From assembly GCA_963702955.1 (NCBI GenBank), contig OY969774.1:992001-1056000 (forward strand): a DNA stretch of 64,000 nucleotides, read 5' to 3'. Position numbers and translations under genes: made by a program. Below, piece by piece: positions 41,569 through 49,356 of this stretch. The notes under the pieces were generated by a model that was not told the origin of the DNA, made no database searches, and was given only the letters and a program-made list of their open reading frames with translations. Numbering within the stretch: position 1 is the first letter of the stretch; the number at the start of each line of letters is the position of its first letter. This DNA comes from VRUE01 sp963702955 (GTDB lineage Bacteria; Actinomycetota; Thermoleophilia; Solirubrobacterales; 70-9).

Positions 41569-41640
41569 GGCGGCCATAGTTCAACGGTAGAACTTCGCGT
41601 TGTGGTCGCGACAATGAGGGTTCGATTCCCTCTGGTCGCC
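41569..41640 (+). tRNA. tRNA-His (anticodon GTG) with encoded G-1
   Basis: Cloverleaf: acceptor including G-1 (41569) paired to C73 (41640); D-stem GTTC/GAAC; anticodon stem TCGCG/CGCGA with loop TTGTGGT (anticodon GTG); T-arm GAGGG-TTCGATT-CCCTC. The 3' CCA is not encoded. The extra 5' G is the HisRS identity element. Confidence 0.93.
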
Positions 41641-41650
41641 TTCCTCGCTT

Positions 41651-41673
41651 GCCCTGGGACTGAGTCCCAGGGC
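41651..41673 (+). terminator. Hairpin after tRNA-His
   Basis: GCCCTGGGAC (41651-41660), loop TGA, GTCCCAGGGC (41664-41673): a perfect 10-bp stem 10 bases beyond the tRNA. There is no long U-tract, but its placement fits termination of the tRNA transcript. Confidence 0.65.
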
Positions 41674-41704
41674 GCCTTGTCCTGCTCCGGGTGGCCGGCG
41701 GGCG

Positions 41705-42427
41705 CTATCCGGGGCGGTGGGAGGCCGTCAGGTCGGCGAAGGAGCGGAAGCCCGGTGTGGAGCGGGCGACCAGGTCCAGCTCGGCGTCACCGGCCTGCCA
41801 GCGCAGGGTCTCCGCGGCCCCCGGCCCCAGCGCCTCCGTCGCCTCACTTGCCATCGCCGGCACGGACAGCCAGCGGTCGACCAGGGCGGCGTCCGCCTCG
41901 GCGTGGAAGAGGACGCCCCAGGCGTTGTCGACCCGGAACGCCTGGTGCCGCGTCCGCGCCGAGGAAGCAAGCGGCTGGGCCCCCGGCGGCAGCTCGAAGA
42001 CGTCGCCGTGCCAGTGCAGGACCGTCGTGCTTGGCGCCAGGGCGCCGAGCACGGGGTCGGTCGGGTCATGGATCTCGACCGGGGCGAAGCCGAGCTCCGG
42101 CCTCTCCCCCGGCCGCACCTCCACTCCCAGCGCCCGCGCCAGGAGCTGGGCGCCGAGGCAGACGCCGAGGACCGGTATCTCCAGGCGCACCGCCTCCGCC
42201 AGCCACTCGCGCTCCGCCGCCAGGCCCGGGTAGCGCTCGACCTCGTCGACGTTCATCGGGCCACCCATCGCCACGGCTCCGTCGACCTCGGCGTGCTCGG
42301 GCAGGCGTTCCCCGGCCAGGGGCGCGACGCCGATTACGTCCAGCTCACCGCAGGCGTCGAGGATTCGGTGCGGCGCCTCCCAGGGCACGTGCTGGATCGC
42401 CAGCAGAGTCGGACGCTTGTCGCTCAC
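41705..42427 (-). CDS. Class I glutamine amidotransferase-like protein
   Basis: 240 aa. Triad elements: nucleophile Cys in VLGVCLGAQLLARALG and His in WGVLFHAEAD. Also GAVAMGGPMNVDEVERYPGL near residue 50. Stand-alone GATases of this GMP-synthase-like group hydrolyse gamma-glutamyl bonds or act on small molecules; no synthase partner is adjacent. It is convergent with the tRNA-His hairpin and divergent from the pentapeptide-like gene. Confidence 0.85.
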   Translation of the reverse strand: MSDKRPTLLAIQHVPWEAPHRILDACGELDVIGVAPLAGERLPEHAEVDGAVAMGGPMNVDEVERYPGLAAEREWLAEAVRLEIPVLGVCLGAQLLARALGVEVRPGERPELGFAPVEIHDPTDPVLGALAPSTTVLHWHGDVFELPPGAQPLASSARTRHQAFRVDNAWGVLFHAEADAALVDRWLSVPAMASEATEALGPGAAETLRWQAGDAELDLVARSTPGFRSFADLTASHRPG

Positions 42428-42459
42428 CCGCCGCAGGCTAACCGCGCTACGGTTGGCGG

Positions 42460-42675
42460 GTGCCGCAGCGATTCGGGATCGCCCTCTTCAAGCCGGAGGC
42501 TCGTCCGGCGACCGCCACCGGCGCCAAGGCGGTCGGCGCCCTCGCGGTCGGCGCGGCGGCGATCGGTGGCTTTGCGATCGGACGGCTGAGCATAGGCAGG
42601 CTGGCGATCGGCAAGCTGAAGATCGGCGAGCTCGAGGTCGAGAAACTGCGGGTGCACGACGACTCGTCGCGCTGA
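42460..42675 (+). CDS. Small pentapeptide-type repeat protein
   Basis: 71 aa from GTG 42460. After PQRFGIALFKPEARPAT, about nine five-residue repeats follow (GALAV GAAAI GGFAI GRLSI GRLAI GKLKI GELEV EKLRV), which should form a short right- or left-handed beta-helix. Similar small proteins are widespread, with no known function. The stop overlaps the next ATG as TGATG. Confidence 0.65.
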   Translation: MPQRFGIALFKPEARPATATGAKAVGALAVGAAAIGGFAIGRLSIGRLAIGKLKIGELEVEKLRVHDDSSR

Positions 42676-43709
42676 TGGCGACGACGTGCCAAGGATTGAC
42701 CGCCCATAGTGGTGGTCAATCCTTGGCACGTCTGCTGGCGGCGCTTGCGGCGGCGCTGCTCGTGGCCGCCGTGAGCGCGCCCACCGCCCGCGCGCTCGGT
42801 CCCTACCCCGACCTCGGCAGCTGCCCGGTCTTTCCGCAGCCGCCCGCCTCGCTCTCGCCCACCGCCCCCTCCCTCCCCGGCGAGACCGCCTGGAACCAGG
42901 ACGTCTCCCGCGCCCCCCTCGCTCCCGACTCCGCCGCCGTCATCGCCTACATCGACGCGCACGGCGGCGACCACCTGCATCCCGACTTCGGCTCGCCGCG
43001 CGCCTACGGCTTCCCCTACGCCGTGGTCGGCGCCGGCCAACCGGAGCTGCGGATCCACTACACCGCCTACGGCGACGAGAGCGATCCAGGGCCGTTCCCG
43101 ATCCCCGCCGCCGCCCCGGTCGAGGGCGGCGCCGGCAGCGCCGGCGACCGCCACGTGCTCGTCGTCGACCGCTCGCGCTGCGTCCTCTACGAGCTCTACC
43201 GCGGCTTCTTCGAAGGCGGCACGAGTCCCCACTGGAATGCCGACTCGGGCGCCCGCTGGGACCTGCGCTCGGCGGCACGGCGGCCCGACTCGTGGACCTC
43301 GGCCGACGCCGCCGGGCTGCCGATCTTCCCCGGCCTGGCCCGCTACGACGAGGTCGCCTCGGGGCACCTCGACCACGCCCTCCGCGTCACCTTCGACAGC
43401 ACCCGCGACGCCTGGGTCCATCCCGGCTCCCACTGCGCCGGCGACACCGCGAACCCGCACGCGCCGGCGATGGGGACGCGGCTGCGGCTGAAGCGCTCCT
43501 ACGGCCTCGGCGGCTTCAGCGGCGCCGCCCGCACGATCGCCGTAGCGCTGAAGCGCTACGGGTTGATCGTCGCCGACAACGGCTCCAACTGGTACTTCGG
43601 CGGCACCAGCGACCGCCGCTGGGACGACTCCGACCTGGACCAGCTGAAGCGGATCCCGGGCCGCGCCTTCCAGGTCGTGCGCAGCGCCGCACCCGTCCAC
43701 GCCTGCTGA
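42675..43709 (+). CDS. Conserved secreted protein, unknown function
   Basis: 344 aa from ATG 42675, which overlaps the previous stop as TGATG. An alternative TTG at 42723 would start directly before the signal peptide (ARLLAALAAALLVAAVSAPTARA). The mature region has AWNQDVSRAPLAPDSAAVIAYI, LDHALRVTFDSTRDAWVHPGSHCAGD, GTRLRLKRSYGLGGFSGAARTIAVALKRYGLIVADNGSNWYFGG (listed in order), a pattern I have met in secreted actinobacterial proteins with no assigned activity. The first 19 codons lie over a 48-bp palindrome. Confidence 0.7.
   Translation: MATTCQGLTAHSGGQSLARLLAALAAALLVAAVSAPTARALGPYPDLGSCPVFPQPPASLSPTAPSLPGETAWNQDVSRAPLAPDSAAVIAYIDAHGGDHLHPDFGSPRAYGFPYAVVGAGQPELRIHYTAYGDESDPGPFPIPAAAPVEGGAGSAGDRHVLVVDRSRCVLYELYRGFFEGGTSPHWNADSGARWDLRSAARRPDSWTSADAAGLPIFPGLARYDEVASGHLDHALRVTFDSTRDAWVHPGSHCAGDTANPHAPAMGTRLRLKRSYGLGGFSGAARTIAVALKRYGLIVADNGSNWYFGGTSDRRWDDSDLDQLKRIPGRAFQVVRSAAPVHAC
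42684..42731. repeat. 48-bp palindromic element, copy 1
   Basis: Outer arm ACGTGCCAAGGATTGACC (42684-42701) pairs perfectly with 42714-42731. Three more base pairs (one G-T) close a 6-base loop CATAGT. It shares its framework with 56548-56595. The variable triplet AAG/CTT here is GGT/ACC there, a compensatory change. It overlaps the start of the secreted-protein gene. Confidence 0.8.
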
Positions 43710-43773
43710 AGCCTGAGAAACCTCTAAGGCGGCGTTGTCCTCGGCTTAGGGGACGCTGCGGAGACTGCGCAGC

Positions 43774-44202
43774 GTGGATGACCTGCGCCGACTCGAGGCC
43801 AAGGGGCTGGCCCGCGCCAAGGCGCGCTCGCGCCGCCTGCGCGTCTCGCGCATCCGCAGCCTCACCTTCCGCGGCTCGCTGGCGCTCTTCCTGCTGCTCT
43901 GGGCGGTCATCTTCGTGCAGCTCGCCAGCGGCAACGACCCGGCGCTGAGCAGCATCCCCAAGCCCCGCCACCGCAAGCAGGCGCCGCTCGCCGCGCGCGA
44001 ACCGCAGGAGAGCCGCGAACCGGCGCCGGAATTCGAACCCGAAGAAGTCGAAGAAGCGGCAGCAGCGGAACCCGGACTCGAAGAAACCGAAGCCGAACCG
44101 GAAGCCGAATTCGAATCCGAAGCGGAAGCCGAACCCGAAGTCGAATTCGAAGAACCGGCGCCGGAACCCGAACCGGAACCGGTCGTCACCGCGTCCTCGT
44201 GA
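43774..44202 (+). CDS. Single-pass membrane protein with Glu/Pro-rich tail
   Basis: 142 aa from GTG 43774. A basic N-terminus (RRLEAKGLARAKARSRRLRVSR) precedes one membrane segment (GSLALFLLLWAVIFVQLA, about 34-51). A highly acidic tail of Glu/Pro/Ala repeats follows (about 80-140). It overlaps the next gene as GTGA, so it is translated with the ferric-reductase-like protein; it may be its accessory subunit. Confidence 0.7.
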   Translation: MDDLRRLEAKGLARAKARSRRLRVSRIRSLTFRGSLALFLLLWAVIFVQLASGNDPALSSIPKPRHRKQAPLAAREPQESREPAPEFEPEEVEEAAAAEPGLEETEAEPEAEFESEAEAEPEVEFEEPAPEPEPEPVVTASS

Positions 44203-44798
44203 CCTCGGTCGGCCCGCACGTCTTCTGGATCACCAGCCGGGCAGCCGGGATCGCCACGCTCGTCCTCTCCAGCGCCTCGCTCAGCGCCGGCCTGCTGATC
44301 CGCAGCCGCGGCGAACGGCGCCTGCTCGGCGGCGAATCCCGGGCGCTGCACGAGTCCCTCGCGCTGGCCACGCTGGCCGCTCTCGCCGTGCACGGGCTGG
44401 CGCTGCTCGGCGACGGCTACCTCCACCCCAGCCCGATCGAAATCTCCATCCCCTTCACCACCACCTACCGCCCCGTCTGGACCGGGATCGGGATCGTCGC
44501 CGGCTGGGGGCTGGCGATCCTCGGCCTCACCTACTACGCCCGCGACGCGATCGGCCAGGCGCGCTGGCGGATGCTGCACCGCTTCATCGCCGTCTTCTGG
44601 GTGCTGGGAATCGTCCACACGCTCGGCGCCGGCACCGATGCCGGCCAGCTATGGCTCCTCGCGGTGATGGCGATCCCGACCGTCCCCGCCGCGGTCCTGC
44701 TGATCGGCCGCCTGCTCGGCCCGCCCCGAGAGCGCGCCCCGGGACCGCGGCTTCAGCCGGTGACCGAGCCGAGCACGATGCGGCGGAACTCCGGCTGA
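44199..44798 (+). CDS. Ferric reductase-like (MsrQ/YedZ-type) haem membrane protein
   Basis: 199 aa from GTG 44199. Five or six membrane segments. Candidate haem-ligand histidines are on two helices: ALHESLALATLAALAVHGLAL and MLHRFIAVFWVLGIVHTLG. This matches the ferric-reductase transmembrane domain group, which passes electrons across the membrane. It is coupled to the acidic-tail protein. Its last 46 bases overlap the 3' end of the convergent gene. Confidence 0.78.
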   Translation: MTSVGPHVFWITSRAAGIATLVLSSASLSAGLLIRSRGERRLLGGESRALHESLALATLAALAVHGLALLGDGYLHPSPIEISIPFTTTYRPVWTGIGIVAGWGLAILGLTYYARDAIGQARWRMLHRFIAVFWVLGIVHTLGAGTDAGQLWLLAVMAIPTVPAAVLLIGRLLGPPRERAPGPRLQPVTEPSTMRRNSG

Positions 44799-45364
44799 AG
44801 GCGCGATCCGAGCTCGGCTGCGGCATCGTCTGCGCCGCCATCGTCCCCTGAGCCGCCGCTGACCAGCACCACCTCGCTCGCCGGATAGCTCTGAAGCTGA
44901 TCCTCGACGGCCTGCACGACGTCCTCGTCGCCGACCCGCGCCTCGGCCGCGATGCCGACCTTGGCGAGCGCGGCGACGGTAGCGACCAGGTTCTCCTGCG
45001 CGTGATGGCGCGCTCCCTCGACGTCCGAGGCCCAGCGGTCGAGGAAGCCGATCCGCGCCGGCGCGAGGACGAGCACGTCGGCGTCTCCCTCCCCGTCATC
45101 CGACCGGATCGCCCGCGCGATTTCGGCGACCGCCCCCGGCTCCTCGACCGGACAGGTGACGACGACGAGCACGTGACGGCCGGGGCCTTCGGCCTTCGGC
45201 GCCGCGATCGGACCGCGCGGCCGCTGCCGCACCGCGACCATCACCAGCCCGACCCCGACCAGGGCGCCGATCGCCACCCCGACGCCGGGCCCACCGACGG
45301 CAAACGCCACCGCGATCGGAACTGCGATCGCGGCGACGATTACCGGAAGCTTCCAGGGCGCCAT
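44753..45364 (-). CDS. Membrane-anchored UspA-like protein
   Basis: 203 aa. Two adjacent membrane segments (about 5-50, LPVIVAAIAVPIAVAFAVGGPGVGVAIGALVGVGLVMVAV in two halves), then a soluble alpha/beta domain: RHVLVVVTCPVEEP, AQENLVATVAALAKVGIAAEARVGDEDV, SEVVLVSGGSG and RRIVLGSVTG. The last two resemble the ATP-loop region of universal stress proteins, though not canonically. The 3' end overlaps the ferric-reductase-like gene. Confidence 0.6.
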   Translation of the reverse strand: MAPWKLPVIVAAIAVPIAVAFAVGGPGVGVAIGALVGVGLVMVAVRQRPRGPIAAPKAEGPGRHVLVVVTCPVEEPGAVAEIARAIRSDDGEGDADVLVLAPARIGFLDRWASDVEGARHHAQENLVATVAALAKVGIAAEARVGDEDVVQAVEDQLQSYPASEVVLVSGGSGDDGGADDAAAELGSRLQPEFRRIVLGSVTG

Positions 45365-45391
45365 CGACGAGATTGTCGCCGACGCCGGTTC

Positions 45392-45535
45392 CTACACGCG
45401 TCTGCCGCCCCGGCCGAGCATCGGCGAGATCATCAACGCCAGCCCGATCAGGATCACGATGATGCCGAGGATGTAGTTGACGAGGATCGCCAGAACGATC
45501 CCGATGACGATGAGGAGTAGCGAGCTTGGAATCAT
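45392..45535 (-). CDS. 47-aa small membrane protein (DUF6131-like)
   Basis: ATG 45535 preceded by AGGTGAG five bases upstream. The peptide is MIPSSLLLIVIGIVLAILVN, then YILGIIVILIGLALMISPML and GRGGRRV: two membrane helices and a basic end. This matches the common small actinobacterial hydrophobic proteins (DUF6131 type) of unknown role. Confidence 0.65.
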   Translation of the reverse strand: MIPSSLLLIVIGIVLAILVNYILGIIVILIGLALMISPMLGRGGRRV

Positions 45536-45604
45536 GCCGCTCACCTACCCCTGCCCCGCTTTGCCTTAAACGCCTGAACCTTTCAACACGGCGCTCGAAT
45601 CGAC

Positions 45605-45697
45605 CTAACCCGCCCTCGCGATCCAGACGATCCCGGCGATCGAAGCGCTCGCAAGCAGCGCCAGCGCGATGTCCGTACGACGTTCGGAGTCGGTCAT
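45605..45697 (-). CDS. 30-aa single-pass membrane ORF
   Basis: ATG 45697 to TAG 45605: MTDSERRTDIALALLASASI then AGIVWIARAG. A charged N-terminus is followed by one membrane helix. The codon pattern fits coding, but no clear ribosome-binding site is seen. It lies between the 47-aa membrane protein and tRNA-Arg. Confidence 0.35.
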   Translation of the reverse strand: MTDSERRTDIALALLASASIAGIVWIARAG

Positions 45698-45739
45698 TGC
45701 ACTAGTTACAACAGCCACGAGTACCGAACGTTGCGGAAA

Positions 45740-45812
45740 CACCCCCGGCTGGATTCGAACCAGCGACCCACGGCTTAGAAGGCCGTCGCTCTGTCCACTG
45801 AGCTACGGGGGC
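45740..45812 (-). tRNA. tRNA-Arg (anticodon TCT)
   Basis: Reverse strand: acceptor GCCCCCG paired to CGGGGGT; anticodon loop CTTCTAA (anticodon TCT); T-arm GCTGG-TTCGAAT-CCAGC. CCA is not encoded. It reads the rare AGA codon. Confidence 0.93.
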
Positions 45813-45823
45813 CTGCGCCTAGG

Positions 45824-47992
45824 TTAAGGATGCTCGCGGCAGCCGGCCGGGTCGAGCTTGCCCTTGACCCGGAAGACGTAATCGGGCTCCGGCGTGATTT
45901 CCGGCTCGGCGATGATCTGTTCGAGCGCCGGGTCGGTCTTCAGCCAGGCGTAGATCGGGAACCAGTCGGGCGCCAGTTCGGAGTCCTGGGTGAACTGGCT
46001 GACGATCAGGAAGTCGTAGTTCCCGGCGTTGACCCGGCGGCGGAACTGAGCGCAGCTCGTCGCCAGGCGGTAGGTGCCGCGCGGCCCCGGCACGCCGATG
46101 TACTGGACGTAGTTGTTGAGGTTGGCGCCGTAGAAGCCGTACTGGCCGAAGAAGATCTCGCCGGAGCCGGCGATGCCGATCCGCTTGTTCTGCTGCTTGC
46201 GGGCGAAGGCGTAGGCGCGCTTCGGACCGCCTTCGCCGAGGAAGGGCGAGGTGCGGGTGTAATGCTGGTTGTAGTACTGGACCTCCTGGGCGCGGCCGAG
46301 CACCACCGCCAGCAGGACCACCCCTGCGGCCACGGCGACCGCCGCGCCGCGCCCGATCAGCCGCCGCGACCGTCCCAGCCCCAGCCCGAAGGGAACCCAG
46401 ACCAGCGCCAGGGTGAGGAAGATCGTGCCGACGATGTAGCCCGTGTACCAGCGTGGGGTGGTCAGCACGGTGATCGCGTATACCCCGGTCAGGAAGAGCA
46501 GCGTCTGCCAGGCGCGCGAGTCCGGCGCCCGCAGCGGCCGGGCGATCGGCAGCAGCGTCATCGCCAGCACCAGCCCCGGGATCAGGTAGCGGGTGTTGGT
46601 GAAGAAGCCGGTCGGCGAGCCGTCCTGCCCGGCCGCGGTCAGCGGCGTGAAGACGTAGACGACCGCGGTCAGCAGCGCCGCCGCGGCGACCACCTGCAGG
46701 ATCCGGTTGCGCGAGCGCACCACGATGAACACCGCCGCCGCCACGGCGACGATCAGGATCAGCGGCCAGAGCGGGCCGAAGGCGTTGTCGAGCTGCGGGA
46801 AGAACCACCTGCGGTAGACGGTCGGATCGGTCAGGTAGTGGGCGACGGCGAAGCGCGGCCGCGGGTCGAGCGGCATCTGGTCGGGGCGCGGCAGGTGCAG
46901 AGGACCGAAGCCGATCGTCGGGATCGGGTTGCCGCCGGTCTTGAGCGCCGAGCGCACGTACCAGTAGCCGCCGATGACGAAGGTCGAGAGGCCGAGCACC
47001 CAGGCGGTCGTGAAGCGCCGTCCCTTGCCGCTGAACATGACCACGCCGAGCCAGATCGCGACGACCGGGATCAGGAACGTGTACTTGACCGAGACGGCGA
47101 GCCCGGCGGCGACGCCGGCCAGCACCAGCGGCCCGCGATCGAGCAGCGGCGCGTCGCGGTCGGGGGTGTCCTGGACCGCACCGGCGTCCGGCGCGCGGCG
47201 CTGGTGGCCGTTGATCAGGAAGGCCGCGAAGGCGATCAGGAAGGCGAGTCCCATGATGTCGTTGCGCCCCTCGCCCGGCTGGGTTTCGATCATCACCCCC
47301 GCGTCGAGCACGATCGCCGCCGCGACCAGCGTCGCCGGCCCGACCTTGTAGGGGCGGCCGACGCACCAGGCGGCGAGCAGCGCGATCGCGATCCAGAAGA
47401 GGTTGATCAACGGCGAGAGCCAGTCGGTCTTGAAGATGACGATCGCGCTGCCGTGGATCAGCTCCGAGCTCTGCGGGTAGAACCAGGCGGCGAGCCGCAG
47501 CGGGTCGGTGAAGAGCAGGTGGACGGTCGAGTGTTCCTGGGCGAACCGGGCCGCGAACGGCATGTGGTACCAGGTGGTGTCGCCGCCGAACATCCCGTAG
47601 TCGAGGTTGAGCTGCGAGGGGAAGGTCCACTCGGCGACGACGAAGGAGGCGACGCCGAGCGCGATCAGCAGGGCGACCGTCTGCACCTGCGGGGCCGCGA
47701 CTTCGCGCCGCTCGCCGCTCGCCATCTTCCAGCCCAGCAGCGCCGCCAGCAGGCCGACGGCGATGCAGACGACGACGATCCAGCCGAGGTAGAGGATGCT
47801 GAGGCTGCCGAGCAGCTCGAGCGAGAGGACGAGCAGGGCGACGGCGATCGTCGCGTCGCCGAGCCGGGCCAGCGCGCCGGAGAACTCGGGCGCGATCCAG
47901 CGCCGCAGCCAGTAGCCGCCGAGGCCGACCGCCGAGACGATGCCGATCACGGCGAGGCAGCCGACGATGTAGGAGCCGAAGGAGGGGGTCAC
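45824..47992 (-). CDS. Large polytopic membrane protein, glycosyltransferase 39/83-like
   Basis: 722 aa from GTG 47992, with about 13 membrane segments and a C-terminal periplasmic domain (about 590-722). The first external loop holds GGDTTWYHMPFAARFAQEH, resembling the acidic metal/donor site of C-type (polyprenyl-phosphate-dependent) mannosyl/arabinosyltransferases such as PMT/ArnT. Further marks are GRNDIMGLAFLIAFAAFLING and FTNTRYLIPGLVLAM. It probably transfers a sugar to envelope glycans or proteins. It is isolated between tRNA-Arg and msrA. Confidence 0.75.
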   Translation of the reverse strand: MTPSFGSYIVGCLAVIGIVSAVGLGGYWLRRWIAPEFSGALARLGDATIAVALLVLSLELLGSLSILYLGWIVVVCIAVGLLAALLGWKMASGERREVAAPQVQTVALLIALGVASFVVAEWTFPSQLNLDYGMFGGDTTWYHMPFAARFAQEHSTVHLLFTDPLRLAAWFYPQSSELIHGSAIVIFKTDWLSPLINLFWIAIALLAAWCVGRPYKVGPATLVAAAIVLDAGVMIETQPGEGRNDIMGLAFLIAFAAFLINGHQRRAPDAGAVQDTPDRDAPLLDRGPLVLAGVAAGLAVSVKYTFLIPVVAIWLGVVMFSGKGRRFTTAWVLGLSTFVIGGYWYVRSALKTGGNPIPTIGFGPLHLPRPDQMPLDPRPRFAVAHYLTDPTVYRRWFFPQLDNAFGPLWPLILIVAVAAAVFIVVRSRNRILQVVAAAALLTAVVYVFTPLTAAGQDGSPTGFFTNTRYLIPGLVLAMTLLPIARPLRAPDSRAWQTLLFLTGVYAITVLTTPRWYTGYIVGTIFLTLALVWVPFGLGLGRSRRLIGRGAAVAVAAGVVLLAVVLGRAQEVQYYNQHYTRTSPFLGEGGPKRAYAFARKQQNKRIGIAGSGEIFFGQYGFYGANLNNYVQYIGVPGPRGTYRLATSCAQFRRRVNAGNYDFLIVSQFTQDSELAPDWFPIYAWLKTDPALEQIIAEPEITPEPDYVFRVKGKLDPAGCREHP

Positions 47993-48030
47993 CGGCGCGG
48001 GATGCTATTCGGCGCGCCGGGCGGGCGGGG

Positions 48031-48606
48031 CTACTGCGAGGCGGCGGCCGGGATGCGGCAGGAAACGCCGGTGCCGGCGAGGCCGCAGTAGCCGTTCGGG
48101 ACCTTGTGCAGGTACTGCTGGTGGTAGTCCTCGGCGTAGTAGAAGGGGCCGGCCGGCTCGACCTCGGTGGTGATCGGCTCGTGCCCGGCGGCGCGCAGCG
48201 CCTCGTCGTAGGCCCGCAGCGCCATCTCCGCGGTCGCCTTCTGCGCGTCGTTCGCGAAGTAGATGCCCGAGCGGTACTGGGTGCCGACGTCGTTGCCCTG
48301 GCGCATCCCCTGGGTCGGGTCGTGCTCCTCGAAGAAGACCTTGAGCAGATCGGCGTAGGAGATCCGCCGCGGGTCGAAGGCGACCAGCACCGCCTCGGCG
48401 TGGCCGGTCCGCCCGCTGCAGACCTCCTCGTAGGTCGGGTTCGGCGTCGTCCCGTTCATGTAGCCGGCGGCCGTCGTGTAGACGCCGTCGAGCGTCCAGA
48501 ACAGCCGCTCGGCCCCCCAGAAGCAGCCGAGCGCGAAGTAGGCGGTCTCGATCCCGTCCGGGAAGGGCGGCTGCAGCGGCGTATCGAGGACGGCGTGTTT
48601 GAGCAT
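48031..48606 (-). CDS. msrA: Peptide methionine sulfoxide reductase MsrA
   Basis: 191 aa from ATG 48606. Catalytic GCFWGAERLFW; substrate pocket GYMNGTTPNPTYEEVCSGRTGHAEAV; DPTQGMRQGNDVGTQYRSGIYF; C-terminal cysteines GYCGLAGTGVSC for recycling (elements in order). It reduces methionine S-sulfoxide in oxidised proteins. The frame opens further upstream without family resemblance. It is divergent from a small membrane-protein gene. Confidence 0.96.
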   Translation of the reverse strand: MLKHAVLDTPLQPPFPDGIETAYFALGCFWGAERLFWTLDGVYTTAAGYMNGTTPNPTYEEVCSGRTGHAEAVLVAFDPRRISYADLLKVFFEEHDPTQGMRQGNDVGTQYRSGIYFANDAQKATAEMALRAYDEALRAAGHEPITTEVEPAGPFYYAEDYHQQYLHKVPNGYCGLAGTGVSCRIPAAASQ

Positions 48607-48631
48607 CGTAGATACAAGGTAGCGTGCCGGC

Positions 48632-48913
48632 ATCGGCTGCCTCTTCCTACTCTTCGCGCTGATCTCGCCGCGGCTGGCGCTGTTCCTGCTGTTCCTCTTC
48701 ACCGACCTGCTCAGCCGCGCCTTCGACAGCTGGATCGTCCCCTTCGTCGGCTTCTTCCTGCTGCCCTGGACGACCCTCGCCTACGCGGCGATGTGGGCCT
48801 CCTCGGACAAGGTCAGCGGCTTCGAGTGGTTCATCGTCGCGCTCGCCTTCCTGATCGACCTCGGCGCCTTCGCCGGCGGCGGCCGGCGGCGGCGGCGGCG
48901 CGAAACGGCGTAG
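48632..48913 (+). CDS. Small membrane protein without a canonical start codon
   Basis: About 93 aa. The frame reads GCLFLLFALISPRLALFLLF, LFTDLLSRAFDSWIVPFVGF, FLLPWTTLAYAAMWASSDKV, SGFEWFIVALAFLIDLGAF, then a poly-Arg tail. I recognise this as a common actinobacterial three-helix protein that normally starts just before GC. Here the in-frame codons after the upstream TAG (48620-48622) are CGT GCC GGC ATC GGC TGC, so only ATC (48632) could serve at the expected place. The start is given there provisionally. Confidence 0.55.
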   Translation: MGCLFLLFALISPRLALFLLFLFTDLLSRAFDSWIVPFVGFFLLPWTTLAYAAMWASSDKVSGFEWFIVALAFLIDLGAFAGGGRRRRRRETA

Positions 48914-48937
48914 CTACATCGCCGGGGAGGCGGTCGG

Positions 48938-49201
48938 CTACCCCTCGCCGAGCGGATAGGCGAAGCGGACGTGGGCCTTGGATAGGACCAGGAAGGAGCG
49001 CCTTTCCGCCTCGCCCCCCCTCTGCGGCGTGATCTCCACGTCAACCAGCGGAATGAAGGCGACGTCGCCGCGGTTGACCGCGTCCGAGAAGCGGCTCTGG
49101 TAGCCGTCGGGCGGCAACGTCACGTCGCCGACGACGACATGCGCGTCGGTTTCGAAAACGACCCGTTCGCGGCGTCGCGGACTCCCGGACTGGCCCTCCA
49201 T
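48938..49201 (-). CDS. Small DUF6812-like protein
   Basis: 87 aa from ATG 49201 (MEGQSGSPRRRERVVFETDAHVV). Beta-rich pattern: VVVGDVTLPPDGYQSRFSDAVNRGDVAFIPLVDVEI and FLVLSKAHVRFAYPL. It has the same order of elements as DUF6812 proteins (short single-domain, no known function). An in-frame start at 49267 is possible but adds a low-complexity basic leader. Confidence 0.6.
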   Translation of the reverse strand: MEGQSGSPRRRERVVFETDAHVVVGDVTLPPDGYQSRFSDAVNRGDVAFIPLVDVEITPQRGGEAERRSFLVLSKAHVRFAYPLGEG

Positions 49202-49280
49202 GCGGCACCTATCGACGTTTCCAGGGTGTTTTGTTAATTGGATAAGCGTCCAGCGGCGCAATCGCACCAGCGGTGCGGTA

Positions 49281-49356
49281 TCGGGGCGGCTGGATTCGAA
49301 CCAGCGAACCTCCTGCTCCCAGGGCAGGCGCTCTGACCAGGCTGAGCTACGCCCCG
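49281..49356 (-). tRNA. tRNA-Pro (anticodon GGG)
   Basis: Reverse strand: acceptor CGGGGCG paired to CGCCCCG; anticodon stem CCTGC/GCAGG with loop CCTGGGA (anticodon GGG); T-arm GCTGG-TTCGAAT-CCAGC. CCA is not encoded. Its first ten bases are also the end of the upstream coding gene. Confidence 0.92.

Noticed and set aside
42684..42731. Palindrome considered as an insertion-sequence end or IS200-like hairpin
   Set aside because: No transposase lies between or beside the two copies, and they flank different unrelated genes; kept as a repeat of unknown type.
45830..48091. 753-codon plus-strand frame opposite the glycosyltransferase-like gene
   Set aside because: Low-complexity Arg/Asp/Gln/His-rich shadow; the minus strand encodes a clear polytopic membrane protein.
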